A stretch of DNA of 64,000 nucleotides, taken from the NCBI GenBank assembly GCA_028281495.1, contig JANQJU010000089.1, positions 1-64,000 of the forward strand, written 5' to 3'. A program made the translations under genes and the position numbers. Source of the stretch: SAR324 cluster bacterium (GTDB taxonomy: Bacteria; SAR324; NAC60-12). Every line of letters starts with the position of its first letter. The stretch's first letter is position 1. Positions 1 through 8,438 of this stretch are shown one piece after another. The notes under the pieces were generated by a model. It made no database searches, was not told the DNA's origin, and worked only from the letters and a program-made list of their open reading frames with translations.

Positions 1-1
1 C

Positions 2-964
2 GGAGTGGTGCTTTCCCTGATCATTCTGGTGGGAATTGTCTTGTTGTTCGTCCCAGGAGCGGCCCCTCTCGGACTGGCGATGATTGGTCTTGGAGTGGGG
101 GCTTACTTAGGAGGCGCGACGGCCAACAACAGCTGGGATATGACTCAATGGGACTTTAGTAATCCTGATACCTACATCGGCATGGCCATTGGAGGCGCGA
201 TTGGATTTTTCTTGGGAGGCGTTGGTGGTCTGGTCGCAATGAAAGCCTTTGCGGTCGGTGGTGCCATTGGTTGGGGCACTGGAATCGGCATGGTTGCCGG
301 TGCGGGTGCCGGTGTCTGGGGTGCAGGCGATGCCGTGGGTTGGAAATCCGATCCTCGCAGTGTGTCCTATATGATCATGGGAGGCGCTGTTGGAGGAGTC
401 CTGGGTGGCATCTTTGGAGGGCTTTCCGCTGGTGCGATGGCAGGCGCGACCACTTCCGCATCAAGTGCCGTGTATGGTATTTCGATGGCAGGTTTCCTCA
501 CCGGTGTGGAAGGGGCGGCCATGTCAGCCTTCATCGCTGCCATGAAGAATAATTTCAGTTCCGGCGAAGGCGTGGCGGAAGCCGCGTTGATAGGATTTGC
601 CGTCGGAGTCGCAGTTGGCGTTTTGGGAGCGGTTGCGGCCCGATCGATTGGCAAAGGGGCAGCCAAAGGTGCCCAAAGCTTAAGCAAACGCAGCACCGTC
701 TCGATGACCAAGGCAGCTCCTCAGCGGAGGGTTTATGCCAATGGACAAATGTTTCAGCTTCCTGAACCCGCAGCCCGACCCATCGCTCCGACCCCGCTAC
801 GTACTATGATGTACTATCATGTGAAGTCGGCTGGTTTGAGAAATGCGGGACGTCTCATTCCCTTCACCAAAAAAGCCTCATCGAAACAGGTCAAAAAGGC
901 AAAAAACCACGATTGGAGTGGCATCCATGATCGTAATCTCAATATGAGCCAAATGGCCTATTAG
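2..964 (+). CDS. Glycine-rich membrane protein, 5' end outside window
   Basis: The reading frame is open to the left edge, so the visible part is probably the C-terminal end of a longer gene; GTG codons at 5 and 8 are the only local start candidates. About 320 residues are visible. Residues 1-215 are alternating hydrophobic segments packed with GxxxG and GG motifs, suggesting several membrane or glycine-zipper helices. A basic tail of about 100 residues follows (KKASSKQVKKAKNHDW near the end). Glycine-rich segments like this occur before C-terminal toxin tips of RHS and polymorphic-toxin proteins, but no toxin motif is recognised. A strong terminator follows the stop. Function unknown; the RHS link is only an inference. 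Confidence 0.5.
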   Translation, partial: GVVLSLIILVGIVLLFVPGAAPLGLAMIGLGVGAYLGGATANNSWDMTQWDFSNPDTYIGMAIGGAIGFFLGGVGGLVAMKAFAVGGAIGWGTGIGMVAGAGAGVWGAGDAVGWKSDPRSVSYMIMGGAVGGVLGGIFGGLSAGAMAGATTSASSAVYGISMAGFLTGVEGAAMSAFIAAMKNNFSSGEGVAEAALIGFAVGVAVGVLGAVAARSIGKGAAKGAQSLSKRSTVSMTKAAPQRRVYANGQMFQLPEPAARPIAPTPLRTMMYYHVKSAGLRNAGRLIPFTKKASSKQVKKAKNHDWSGIHDRNLNMSQMAY

Positions 965-1041
965 TGAGATTGAGAATGGGCTTATCTTAAGAATGGGTTT
1001 TGTTTGCCTTTTCTGAGATGGCTTCCATGAAAATGAGAAAC

Positions 1042-1091
1042 GGCCATCGATGAGCGATTGTTTTTTACAGCTTATACGATGGCCTTTTTTT
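1042..1091 (+). terminator. Rho-independent terminator
   Basis: GGCCATCG (1042-1049) pairs perfectly with CGATGGCC (1077-1084) and is followed by seven T. It lies 78 bases after the glycine-rich protein stop. The stem also overlaps the end of the FkbM remnant on the other strand. Confidence 0.8.
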
Positions 1092-1480
1092 ATCTTCACG
1101 ATCAGCAGAAGTGTCTTTGCAACAGTGGTAATGCTTGCCAGAGTTCAACAAGCGTGACTCTGCTGACTTTCTCTCGGCACCCGACATATGCTTGTGCTCA
1201 TATATGATCACTGAGGGCTTATATTTTGAGAAATCCAGTGATGAGAGCACCTTGAAATCGTATCCTTCAGTATCAATATGAAGAAGATCTATTTCTGTTG
1301 CGCTGTATTTTGGAAATATATCTTGCAGAAGCACAGCTTCAATTTTCTGAGAAATAATGTAGGGCTCTAGTATTCCGTATAAGTGTTTTAGTATGTAGTT
1401 CCTGTCGAAAGAACCCAGTTGGTCATACAAAGCTCCCCGTTCGCTGAATTGGGAAATGAGTTTCTCGGTTTGTTGGGAAA
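1065..1480 (-). pseudogene. FkbM-family methyltransferase, 5'-truncated remnant
   Basis: The minus-strand frame encodes a C-terminal FkbM methyltransferase segment: YDQLGSFDR, then IDLLHIDTEGYDFKVL, the family's conserved SAM-fold strand, then KPSVIIYEHKH. FkbM proteins O-methylate sugars or polyketides and are usually 200-300 residues. Here the upstream frame is closed by a TAG about 80 bases above the first possible start (TTG at 1430), and the N-terminal SAM-binding half is missing. No ribosome binding site is seen. It is probably a dead fragment left by rearrangement. Confidence 0.6.
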
Positions 1481-1598
1481 GTATTGTCCTTTTCTAAAAC
1501 AGGTGAATATCATTGGGTTGCTTTAGTCTATTTATTTAGTGAGTATAAAGTAGTAGTCACTATTTAAATACCACTAACCGTTTTTATAAGGAGAACCC

Positions 1599-2774
1599 AT
1601 GAGCATTCAATCAGCTGTTGGCTATAGTGAAGATATAGACGAACCGTTTGATGCGGGTGTGGAAGTTGCCGAAAATATCTTGGAAAACCTGGATCTCCAA
1701 ACGGTCAGTATCGGCATTTTATTTGCTAATATTGATATCGATTTTGAGGAGTTGTTCAAAGGAATTCATAGTCAATTAGATATACCGATTATCGGTTGTA
1801 CCGCCGTATCCATAGTGAATAATGACGGTCATTTTGAGGAATCTGTATCTCTTATGGTCATCACAGGCGATGATTTGAAAATGGGAATAGGGCTGGGACA
1901 ACAGTTAGTTGAAAACCCTGACAAGGCTATTCAGGAAGCTTATAAAGAAGCTCAAACCATGATCGGAGATGCGGAGCCAAAACTAGCGATGATCTTTCCA
2001 GATTCACTGTCCATTTCCGGTGATACGATCCTCCAGCATTGTAAAGAGCGCATGGGAGAACAATTTCCGATTATTGGGGGGGGAGCTGCCGATAGCATGC
2101 ATTTCAAACAGACTTTCCAATTTTTCAATGGAGCAGCGCATTCAAATACGATTCCCCTCTTATTATTGTCCGGAAATATCGATCCAAAAGTCATTTCGGT
2201 GGCCGGTTGGCTCCCGGTAGGCGAGTCGGCAACGATAACAAAAGCTGAAGGTATCACTCTCTATGAAATCAACAATCGTCCAGCAATTGAGTTTTTGCAG
2301 CGTTACATTCCTGATATGGATGACCCGGTGGTCTTATCAACATTTCCATTGGTGATCACCGATTATGATGCAAATCCTACAAACGCTAAATCCTACATAA
2401 TTCGGTCGCCTAGCTTTCTAAACAAAGATAATGGTTCTATTAACGCTATTGGGAGCTTTCCCCAAAAAGGAACGATTCAGTTAGCCAAAGCAATACGGGA
2501 AAATGTCCTATCAAGCATTGAAGAAGGCATTTCAAAACTTAATCAAAAAGCTATCGATCAACCGTTTAACTCTCTATTATACATTGCCTGTGCCACTAAA
2601 AAAATAGCGTTAGGACTGGAGACAAAAAAAGAAATTGCACTGATCACCAATGCGCTTCCTGCCTCTTGTTCCATCAATGGTTTTTATAGCTATGGAGAAT
2701 ATGGACCGATTGACAACGACAATCTAAACAAGAATATATTTCATAATTGCTCCTCTATTTTCTGTATCTTTTAG
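1599..2774 (+). CDS. FIST-domain sensor protein
   Basis: A 391-residue protein with a FIST N domain (about 25-210, containing GCTAV and the glycine run IIGGGAADS) and a FIST C domain (about 220-370). FIST domains are predicted extracytoplasmic or cytoplasmic small-ligand sensors, perhaps for amino acids, often paired with signalling output domains. No signal peptide or membrane segment is seen, so it should be cytoplasmic. AAGGAGA lies seven bases before the ATG. The next gene, a nucleotide cyclase, begins within about 20 bases of its stop, so the pair probably forms a sensor/output unit. Confidence 0.85.
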   Translation: MSIQSAVGYSEDIDEPFDAGVEVAENILENLDLQTVSIGILFANIDIDFEELFKGIHSQLDIPIIGCTAVSIVNNDGHFEESVSLMVITGDDLKMGIGLGQQLVENPDKAIQEAYKEAQTMIGDAEPKLAMIFPDSLSISGDTILQHCKERMGEQFPIIGGGAADSMHFKQTFQFFNGAAHSNTIPLLLLSGNIDPKVISVAGWLPVGESATITKAEGITLYEINNRPAIEFLQRYIPDMDDPVVLSTFPLVITDYDANPTNAKSYIIRSPSFLNKDNGSINAIGSFPQKGTIQLAKAIRENVLSSIEEGISKLNQKAIDQPFNSLLYIACATKKIALGLETKKEIALITNALPASCSINGFYSYGEYGPIDNDNLNKNIFHNCSSIFCIF

Positions 2775-2794
2775 CCGTTTTCTTAGTGTTGACC

Positions 2795-3646
2795 ATGCCA
2801 TCTATTGAAGAATTGCAACAAAGAATTATTGAGTTGGAAGAGGAAAAAAGGCTAGGGGAGAAAGAAAAACGTCGTCATGAACGTATAATCAGGCGACAAG
2901 AAAGACAGTTGGAACAGTTAGATAAAATGGTTAAGACCAATGAATCCGTCGATGTTCGACTCTTTTACGAACTCGATCAGATATCTAAACAATTGGAGGC
3001 TGAAAAACAAAAATCGGAAAAACTACTGTTGAATATCCTACCTAAATCTATTGCCGAACGTTTAAAAACGGAGAACAAGGCAATCGCTGATGGCTTTGAA
3101 AGCGTCACTGTATTGTTTTCCGATATTGTTGGGTTTACCAACCTGTCAACACACTTCCCTCCAGAAACGCTTGTACAGTTATTGAATGAGTTGTTTTCGA
3201 TATTCGATGATTTAACAGAATCCCACGATCTGGAAAAAATCAAAACGATTGGGGATGCTTATATGGTTGCAGGGGGCTTACCTGAACCTCAAGAATACCA
3301 CACTGAGGCTATTGCTGATTTAGCATTGGAGATGAAGCAAGGGTTAGCTCGATTTAACGAAGAACATCATATGGCATTTGATCTTCGAGTGGGGATACAT
3401 ACCGGTCCTGCGGTTGCTGGAGTTATTGGCATTAATAAATTTGTTTACGATATTTGGGGAGATACGGTCAATACAGCCAGTCGTATGGAATCACATGGCA
3501 TCCCCGGACAAATCCAAGTGTCTCAACAAACTTATGAGCATTTGAAGAGTAAATATGTTTTCCAAGAGAGGGGGGTGATTGAGGTGAAAGGTAAAGGAGA
3601 AATGAGAACCTATTTGCTTCAAGGAAAACATGAGTCCATTGCTTGA
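2795..3646 (+). CDS. Class III adenylate/guanylate cyclase with coiled coil
   Basis: From the ATG at 2795 this is 283 residues: a charged coiled coil (about 2-85), then a class III cyclase domain (about 95-265). Both metal aspartates are visible, in FSDIVGFT (near 110) and TIGDAYM (near 154), and the WGDTVNTASRME helix carries the transition-state Asn and Arg. The Lys in EKIKTIGD and the Asp in YDIWGD fit ATP rather than GTP, so cAMP is the likely product. A TTG at 2747 would add 16 hydrophobic residues overlapping the FIST gene, but has no ribosome site. It is probably translationally coupled to the FIST gene. Confidence 0.85.
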   Translation: MPSIEELQQRIIELEEEKRLGEKEKRRHERIIRRQERQLEQLDKMVKTNESVDVRLFYELDQISKQLEAEKQKSEKLLLNILPKSIAERLKTENKAIADGFESVTVLFSDIVGFTNLSTHFPPETLVQLLNELFSIFDDLTESHDLEKIKTIGDAYMVAGGLPEPQEYHTEAIADLALEMKQGLARFNEEHHMAFDLRVGIHTGPAVAGVIGINKFVYDIWGDTVNTASRMESHGIPGQIQVSQQTYEHLKSKYVFQERGVIEVKGKGEMRTYLLQGKHESIA

Positions 3647-3945
3647 GAACATACCCCCCATATAAAATTCCGGTGACACCACATAAAAACTCCCCTGCCC
3701 ACCCCGTACCTTGCCTCTTAGACTCCCCCATAATATCAACGAAAGGTTAGAACTAACATTCGATAGGGTGGTGAGTACGACCCGCCCTTGTTCATCTATA
3801 TGTTTGGGAGTGAGCATGATAAGAGCCGTTTGATTGGTTTGCCCTGAGGCTTTGCCAACGCAAAGCGAGGGCAAGTTTTTACATCGATAATCATTCTTCC
3901 TCCATCGGTGCAATGAAAAATCGATCTATATGAAGGATTTTTAAA
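3647..3945. other. Intergenic region with hairpin
   Basis: No convincing gene. The notable element is an inverted repeat at 3841-3873, GCCCT..GCTTTGC paired with GCAAAGC..AGGGC, followed by AAGTTTTT on the plus strand. This could be a terminator. A 140-codon minus-strand frame crosses the region and the cyclase 3' end, but has no start signal or family resemblance. Confidence 0.4.
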
Positions 3946-4325
3946 TCACAGTCGAGAATGCAGCACTACCCACTTCCGCTTCTTTAGAGTGGTAAGCCAT
4001 CCAACGTTGAGGACTCCTCCGTACCGACTTCCGAGTTCTTCATAGCGATAGTTCGCGTCTAAAGTTGGCATTTGATCGACATCAAGACCTTCCACAAATT
4101 GCTGTACGAGGGATAAGATCGAGGGAACTCGGGAAATAAAAAAAGTATAGGGCGCAACTTGTTGAATATTACGTTGAGTATAAAAAGCACTATCGGCAAC
4201 AATATATTCAATGCCCACCATGTTTTTTAAGTTCTCACAATGTTCCTCGACAATACGACCCAACCTTGCTTTGTCACTCCTATTGCCACTAGCCGCCTCC
4301 ATATGAAGCGGAATCGAATATACCC
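3946..4325 (-). pseudogene. IS1634-like transposase fragment
   Basis: The frame encodes about 120 residues with HMEAASGNRSDK, a conserved NMVGIEYIVADSAFYT block and FISRVPSILSLVQ, matching the central catalytic part of IS1634-type (DDE, IS4-superfamily) transposases. The upstream frame runs into a TAA soon after YSIPLHM, and the C-terminal third is missing after LHSRL. Full transposases of this family are about 500 residues. No terminal inverted repeats were found, so this is a decayed remnant. Confidence 0.7.
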
Positions 4326-4682
4326 AGCATTACCCGCCAGAATTCTTGGTGATTTTCTACTCCAGTTTTTCTACTGTTTTTCTCACTCGCCCCAGCGGAA
4401 CCCTAACCAACAAAAAGAGAAAAGACGACGCAGGCTCATCCTGACGCCACGGTGATTGGAAAATAATGTCGGTCGTTTACTTCATCAAGAGTCCAATATG
4501 CCGTTTCTTGCTGTGCCCCAGTGAGGTCTTTGCCTAACCCATGTGTAATATTGTGTAATATCCGGGGTCGCAAAGATAGCTTAGACAGAATACGTGAGGC
4601 TTGCCCAGCATTGGACTGGAGGTCTTACTTTGTCTTAGAACTCTTGTAGAAAGTACCACAATAACGTTAAAGGAGAACCGCT
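4326..4682. other. Intergenic region, no gene seen
   Basis: No coding frame with support. It probably contains more IS debris on the left and the promoter of the small gene at 4683 on the right. A short direct repeat, TGTGTAATAT, occurs twice near 4540-4562. Confidence 0.4.
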
Positions 4683-5000
4683 ATGTCTGAGAACAACAAA
4701 GAAAACATGCTTTACTTTTCGCACGAAACCATGACGGGATTACATCAAGAAATGGACGCGTGGCAAAAAGAACATCAAAAACGTCTCTTGTCCCTTAACA
4801 TCCAGAAAGACGGCGGCAAGTTTTGCTGTATTGCCCTGACTAATCCGTCGGAAGTGATTATTGTTAGTGGCCCCGGCAATGATCAGGCGACAGTTACTAG
4901 AGGTCAACTTGAAGCAATAATGTGGGGGGCGCATGGTGACAGCTTCATTCCTGTAAATGTCAGTGCTGCAGGGCAATTATTGGTCACAGAGAAGAAATAA
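4683..5000 (+). CDS. Small hypothetical protein
   Basis: A 105-residue protein with a clear AAAGGAG ribosome site eight bases before the ATG. It is predicted soluble, with a helical, charged N-terminus (HQEMDAWQKEHQKR) and a beta-rich C-terminal half. No signal peptide, membrane segment or known motif is visible. It stands alone between IS debris and a decayed region. Function unknown. Confidence 0.7.
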   Translation: MSENNKENMLYFSHETMTGLHQEMDAWQKEHQKRLLSLNIQKDGGKFCCIALTNPSEVIIVSGPGNDQATVTRGQLEAIMWGAHGDSFIPVNVSAAGQLLVTEKK

Positions 5001-5042
5001 CTAATAATTGATGCGATAGGTACCTTTGGCCATACCTTTCTT

Positions 5043-5332
5043 TTGACGTCCTTAGGGTGCTGGATAGTTCGGAATTCAAAGATTTGCTGCGTGCGATTTT
5101 GGCAGCACCTTTCTCCACTTCTCAGCACTCTAAGCAATCTCAGTTTCTACTTGAGACTCGAACTCACCAAGCCCACACCCTCACCACATCCTGCCATCGA
5201 GGCGGAGGAGATCGCCGAGCGTGGGGAGATGCGGCTCTTTATCGAAGAAGTGAATGCTCTGGCCGCAACCGACCTCGACTCCGGGTGATCGAGCGGAACC
5301 CCAAAGCCGTGCTGGAAGCCTTAGCGCAATGA
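5043..5332 (+). pseudogene. Possible decayed coding remnant
   Basis: Two overlapping plus-strand frames each contain a stretch that looks coding: one gives EAEEIAERGEMRLFIEEVNAL, and the other begins SSEFKDLLRAILAAP and ends IERNPKAVLEALAQ. Joining them needs at least two frame changes, so this may be a frameshifted gene. The family is not recognised and the call is weak. Confidence 0.3.
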
Positions 5333-5370
5333 AGCTTGAATTGCGAAAGCTTGTTGACATGGTCTGATGA

Positions 5371-6597
5371 TTAACTTTTGACAGATGCTAAAGTAAAAAT
5401 CTCTTTAGGTTCTTGAACTCCTCTGAGTTTATGTTTACCTAAGGACTTAAGAGGTTGTTCTGCTGTGATAAGAGAAATGAAATCTTTGGAAAGCAACAAA
5501 TGGCACCCTAAGCTTTCACAGAGTGATTCTATCCGAGAAGCCTCATTGACAACAGGGCCAATCACAGTAAAATCAAGCCGATCTTCAGCTCCAATATTTC
5601 CGTAAGAAACTTCGCCAACATGGAGTACGAGATCAAACTCAAAGGTAATTTTATTCTCATTTTTTCGCTGTTCGGTGAGCTTGAATAAATTTTGAAATAC
5701 TTGCTTTGCGGCGCTTACCGCACGATCAGCTACCGCTTCAGCGCTTTCTGATAATTCGAATATTGCTAAAATACCATCTCCCATATACTTCAAAACCTCG
5801 CCTCCCTGCTCAGTAACAGGTCGGGAGACGACTTCCAGGTACTCATTGAGACCTTGAATGAGTTCTCCCGAAGAAATACTATCGCTAAGCTTTGTAAATC
5901 CACACAAGTCTCCAAACCAGATAACGGCTTGGATCATTTCTAAAGAGCCTCTCTCTATTTTTCCTGAAAGTATATGTTCGCTGGGTCTGAGACCTACATA
6001 GGTCCCAAGTATTTTTTTTACTAATATCATCCGTGCATAGGACTTTGCTAGAAGAGCTAACGGGTAGGATAGAGATTGTAATAAGGTTACCTCATCTTCT
6101 TTAAATCCACTCCCCTGCTTTGTAGAAAAAGAACTTAAAATACTCTCAGAAACTTTTGATAGAAAAGAATTGGTTTGAGCAGAAAGTTTGTGGTCTCCGG
6201 TAAAATGAGCAAACGCGACATAATCAGAGATCCCCTGCTTTTGTAAACTATTATATATGGGAAACCAGGGGGTGGGGTCTTTATCAAGTAATCTGCCGCG
6301 AATAAAAGGAATTTTATTGCTAGCCATATAGGAAAAAGGGCTATTTTTTAGCCCTGCTAAGAGTTCAAATCTTGTGATTACTTCACATTTTACATTTCCT
6401 GACTCATGGTTCCAAGCATACTCAATGCCTACAATTAGAGGATGTAAGGTTGAAATAGCGACAACGGCTCTTTCTAAAGATATTCCGTATTTGCACAACC
6501 GGTTACAATATTCTTCTAAAATTTCTTCCAATGGCCGTCCTCTGATTCCCATCCGGATTAGCCAATCATATACTTCGAATTTCCAGCTGTCTGACAT
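5371..6597 (-). CDS. Class III nucleotide cyclase
   Basis: An adenylate/guanylate cyclase with an N-terminal sensor-like region (residues about 40-230 of the longest frame) and a C-terminal class III domain. Metal aspartates lie in FGDLCGF (266) and KYMGDG (310), and the VNEASRIE helix is present. Lys306 and the Asp of LDFTVIG suggest ATP as substrate. The frame can start as far up as 6705, but that N-terminus overlaps an attC-like palindrome at 6634-6688. The ATG at 6597 (MSDSWKFEVYDW) is therefore preferred. Cyclases with this N-terminal region are common in alphaproteobacteria. It adjoins the TIR-like gene. Confidence 0.8.
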   Translation of the reverse strand: MSDSWKFEVYDWLIRMGIRGRPLEEILEEYCNRLCKYGISLERAVVAISTLHPLIVGIEYAWNHESGNVKCEVITRFELLAGLKNSPFSYMASNKIPFIRGRLLDKDPTPWFPIYNSLQKQGISDYVAFAHFTGDHKLSAQTNSFLSKVSESILSSFSTKQGSGFKEDEVTLLQSLSYPLALLAKSYARMILVKKILGTYVGLRPSEHILSGKIERGSLEMIQAVIWFGDLCGFTKLSDSISSGELIQGLNEYLEVVSRPVTEQGGEVLKYMGDGILAIFELSESAEAVADRAVSAAKQVFQNLFKLTEQRKNENKITFEFDLVLHVGEVSYGNIGAEDRLDFTVIGPVVNEASRIESLCESLGCHLLLSKDFISLITAEQPLKSLGKHKLRGVQEPKEIFTLASVKS

Positions 6598-6633
6598 AAG
6601 TCCATTTATAATTTTTAGTTCTGCTTTCGAAAA

Positions 6634-6688
6634 CTGAACGATAAGTTCACCTGACGCGGAAGCGTTCAGGTGAAACGTTTTGTTAGCC
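6634..6688 (-). other. attC recombination site of the TIR-like cassette
   Basis: Read on the minus strand, GGCTAAC (6688-6682) opens the site and GTTCAG ends it near 6634. Between them TTCACCTGA and TCAGGTGAA pair perfectly, followed by CGC/GCG around a TTCC loop with one unpaired base. Folded attC sites look like this. The stop codon of the TIR-like gene lies inside GGCTAAC. GGCTAAC is the exact complement of the GTTAGCC that begins this cassette at 8259-8253, the expected integron cassette signature. Confidence 0.75.
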
Positions 6689-8224
6689 ATCATGCACAAG
6701 ATCACGAACGAATATCCCCTTCTCTATAAGCTTGGCGAGACGAGAATCTTTTTTATCAGACCCATATCCTGGGTGACTAAGGCCATCAGGAAGGTTTGTC
6801 CAAAACTGATACTCCCTGTCCGTTGTCAGTTCAGCAATGGCTGCGAGCAATTGAGCAGGAAGAAAGTTTCCGTACCGACTTATAGTTTTTGCGAAGGCTT
6901 CGTCAGCCCAACTAGTGCAAGTCTTAAATAAATCCAATACTGTTAATTTGGTACGAGGATGTGGGGTTTGAAATCGATGGAGCCAAGGAAAATCAAATAT
7001 TTCATAGCAGAAAATGTTTGAATAAGTGTTTTTATCATCTGGATATGGTGCGTGTAATAGATCAGAGAATATATTGGGCCAATTAAGGTTTGCAGCTACA
7101 TACTCTTCCAAATCAAGAGCAGTCGGCACTTTAACAGCCTTCCGGTTTGGTTGCTCACGCCTTGCGACAAAATATCCATGAATAGTGTGTATTGACCATT
7201 GTGGGTCAGGTTGAATACCTTCAGTCATTCTGTGCAACCACACAGCGTATCTGAATGGAGCAAAAAAACTCTTTAATGCCAGCAACAGTTCATCTTTGAC
7301 AATTTGAAGCAATTGCTTATCCGAATTTGTATTTATATCTGCGAGATCAAGGCGAAGCTCTAATTTCGCATCAAGAATGATTTTCATGTATTCAAATAAT
7401 TCTTTTGTAAGTTTATCTTTGATGTCCTTTCTTTTTTTCTGATCTTCAAACAACTCTTTGGTTAGCTGATACTGTACAGGCCACCTTCTATGTTTAAGAT
7501 CAAATGGAAGATTCTCTGGCTCTCCATATGCTGTATTCATTATATTAAGCACTCCTGTACCGCTGATTTTTGCTAGAGCAAATCCGAGTTCAATCATGAC
7601 ATTAGAATTAGGAAAGTATTTTCCTCTTTTTTGTGATGAAGTACAAAAAGAAACGTCAGCAATAAATACTGAACAAGTCGATATTTTTTCGAATATCGTT
7701 GAGGCAATATCAGGTGTACCTGGAACACCTGTTGTATCACTATCGAACCTAACGGATTCCCCATACTCTGTTTCATAACTGAGTTTCTTTAATGCATCTT
7801 TTAGGCAGTCACGAATAAAAAAACGATTCAGTTTTGAATCGAGGTCATTTTGCCATGAATAGAAAATCGTGATCTCATTTTTCTCTTTTTGATCAACTTG
7901 GTGAGAATTTATACTAATTGTATTTTCTAATATTTCAGTAATAGTATTAATTGTTTTCTTGAGTTTTGGACTGCTTTGATTAGAAAAGCTCGATGTCCCA
8001 TGAATACTTCGAACAGCTTGATAGAGTTCTCCAAGTCTATTTGCAGGCACCAAGTCTTTCAAATCTGCTCGAATATCAAGCCGATCCATCAAAGCAACTG
8101 AAATTGTGTGGAAATGTGTAAATATTTTTTTTGCATTATCAGTGGCATGTTTTTGCTCGCTTCCCAATAATTTTGATGCTTCCTGGGTAACAGAAACTAT
8201 TTCTTTTAGTTTTTCAATTTTCAT
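6683..8224 (-). CDS. TIR-like (STIR-superfamily) protein, predicted defence effector
   Basis: A 513-residue soluble protein. Residues 118-240 carry a TIR-like nucleotide-binding fold: FYSWQNDLDSK (121), the DTTGVPGTPDIA loop (about 163-174), VFIADVS (187), and NVMIELGFALAKI with a likely catalytic Glu near 212. Such domains are found in NAD-consuming or nucleotide-sensing antiphage proteins. The helical N-terminus (1-110) and the C-terminal 250 residues match nothing I recognise. No cyclic-nucleotide-binding motif is seen. The ATG lies 29 bases after the attC core at 8253, and its stop lies inside the next attC, so it is a compact integron cassette. Confidence 0.7.
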   Translation of the reverse strand: MKIEKLKEIVSVTQEASKLLGSEQKHATDNAKKIFTHFHTISVALMDRLDIRADLKDLVPANRLGELYQAVRSIHGTSSFSNQSSPKLKKTINTITEILENTISINSHQVDQKEKNEITIFYSWQNDLDSKLNRFFIRDCLKDALKKLSYETEYGESVRFDSDTTGVPGTPDIASTIFEKISTCSVFIADVSFCTSSQKRGKYFPNSNVMIELGFALAKISGTGVLNIMNTAYGEPENLPFDLKHRRWPVQYQLTKELFEDQKKRKDIKDKLTKELFEYMKIILDAKLELRLDLADINTNSDKQLLQIVKDELLLALKSFFAPFRYAVWLHRMTEGIQPDPQWSIHTIHGYFVARREQPNRKAVKVPTALDLEEYVAANLNWPNIFSDLLHAPYPDDKNTYSNIFCYEIFDFPWLHRFQTPHPRTKLTVLDLFKTCTSWADEAFAKTISRYGNFLPAQLLAAIAELTTDREYQFWTNLPDGLSHPGYGSDKKDSRLAKLIEKGIFVRDLVHDG

Positions 8225-8252
8225 TTTGCTTTGAATTTATAGGATTTAGGAC

Positions 8253-8310
8253 GGCTAACGCAGAGGTCAGGGGCACGCGGAAGCGTGTCCCTTGAACCGA
8301 CATGTTATGA
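8253..8310 (-). other. attC recombination site of the DUF4062 cassette
   Basis: On the minus strand the site runs from TCATAAC (8310-8304) to GTTAGCC (8259-8253). The arms GGTTCAAGGGACACGC and GCGTGCCCCTGACC pair around a TTCC loop with a few unpaired bases, typical of a folded attC of about 58 bp. TCATAAC is the exact complement of the GTTATGA core at 9558-9552, which starts the same cassette. The loop (CGCTTCCGCG) is shared with the second attC at 6634-6688. Confidence 0.8.
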
Positions 8311-8438
8311 TGCCCCCTGCAAGACCTTAGACGAAATGCAGTCTATTCGCCCCGCAGTGATTTGAAAAAAAATGTCACGATCTCAACTGAGATAATGACA
8401 AAAACCGAAGATTTTTAGCCAGTTTAAACGTCCATTTA

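Noticed and set aside
3491..3913. A 140-codon minus-strand protein
   Set aside because: It overlaps the cyclase 3' end in antisense, has no start signal and no recognisable motif.
4540..4562. Short TGTGTAATAT repeat as a regulatory site
   Set aside because: Two ten-base copies in an AT-rich gap are within chance and no regulator is nearby.
5371..8224. A bona fide Pycsar defence operon
   Set aside because: The cassette borders explain why the TIR-like gene sits beside the cyclase, no cyclic-nucleotide-binding region is seen, and cyclase residues look ATP-type. Kept only as a hypothesis.
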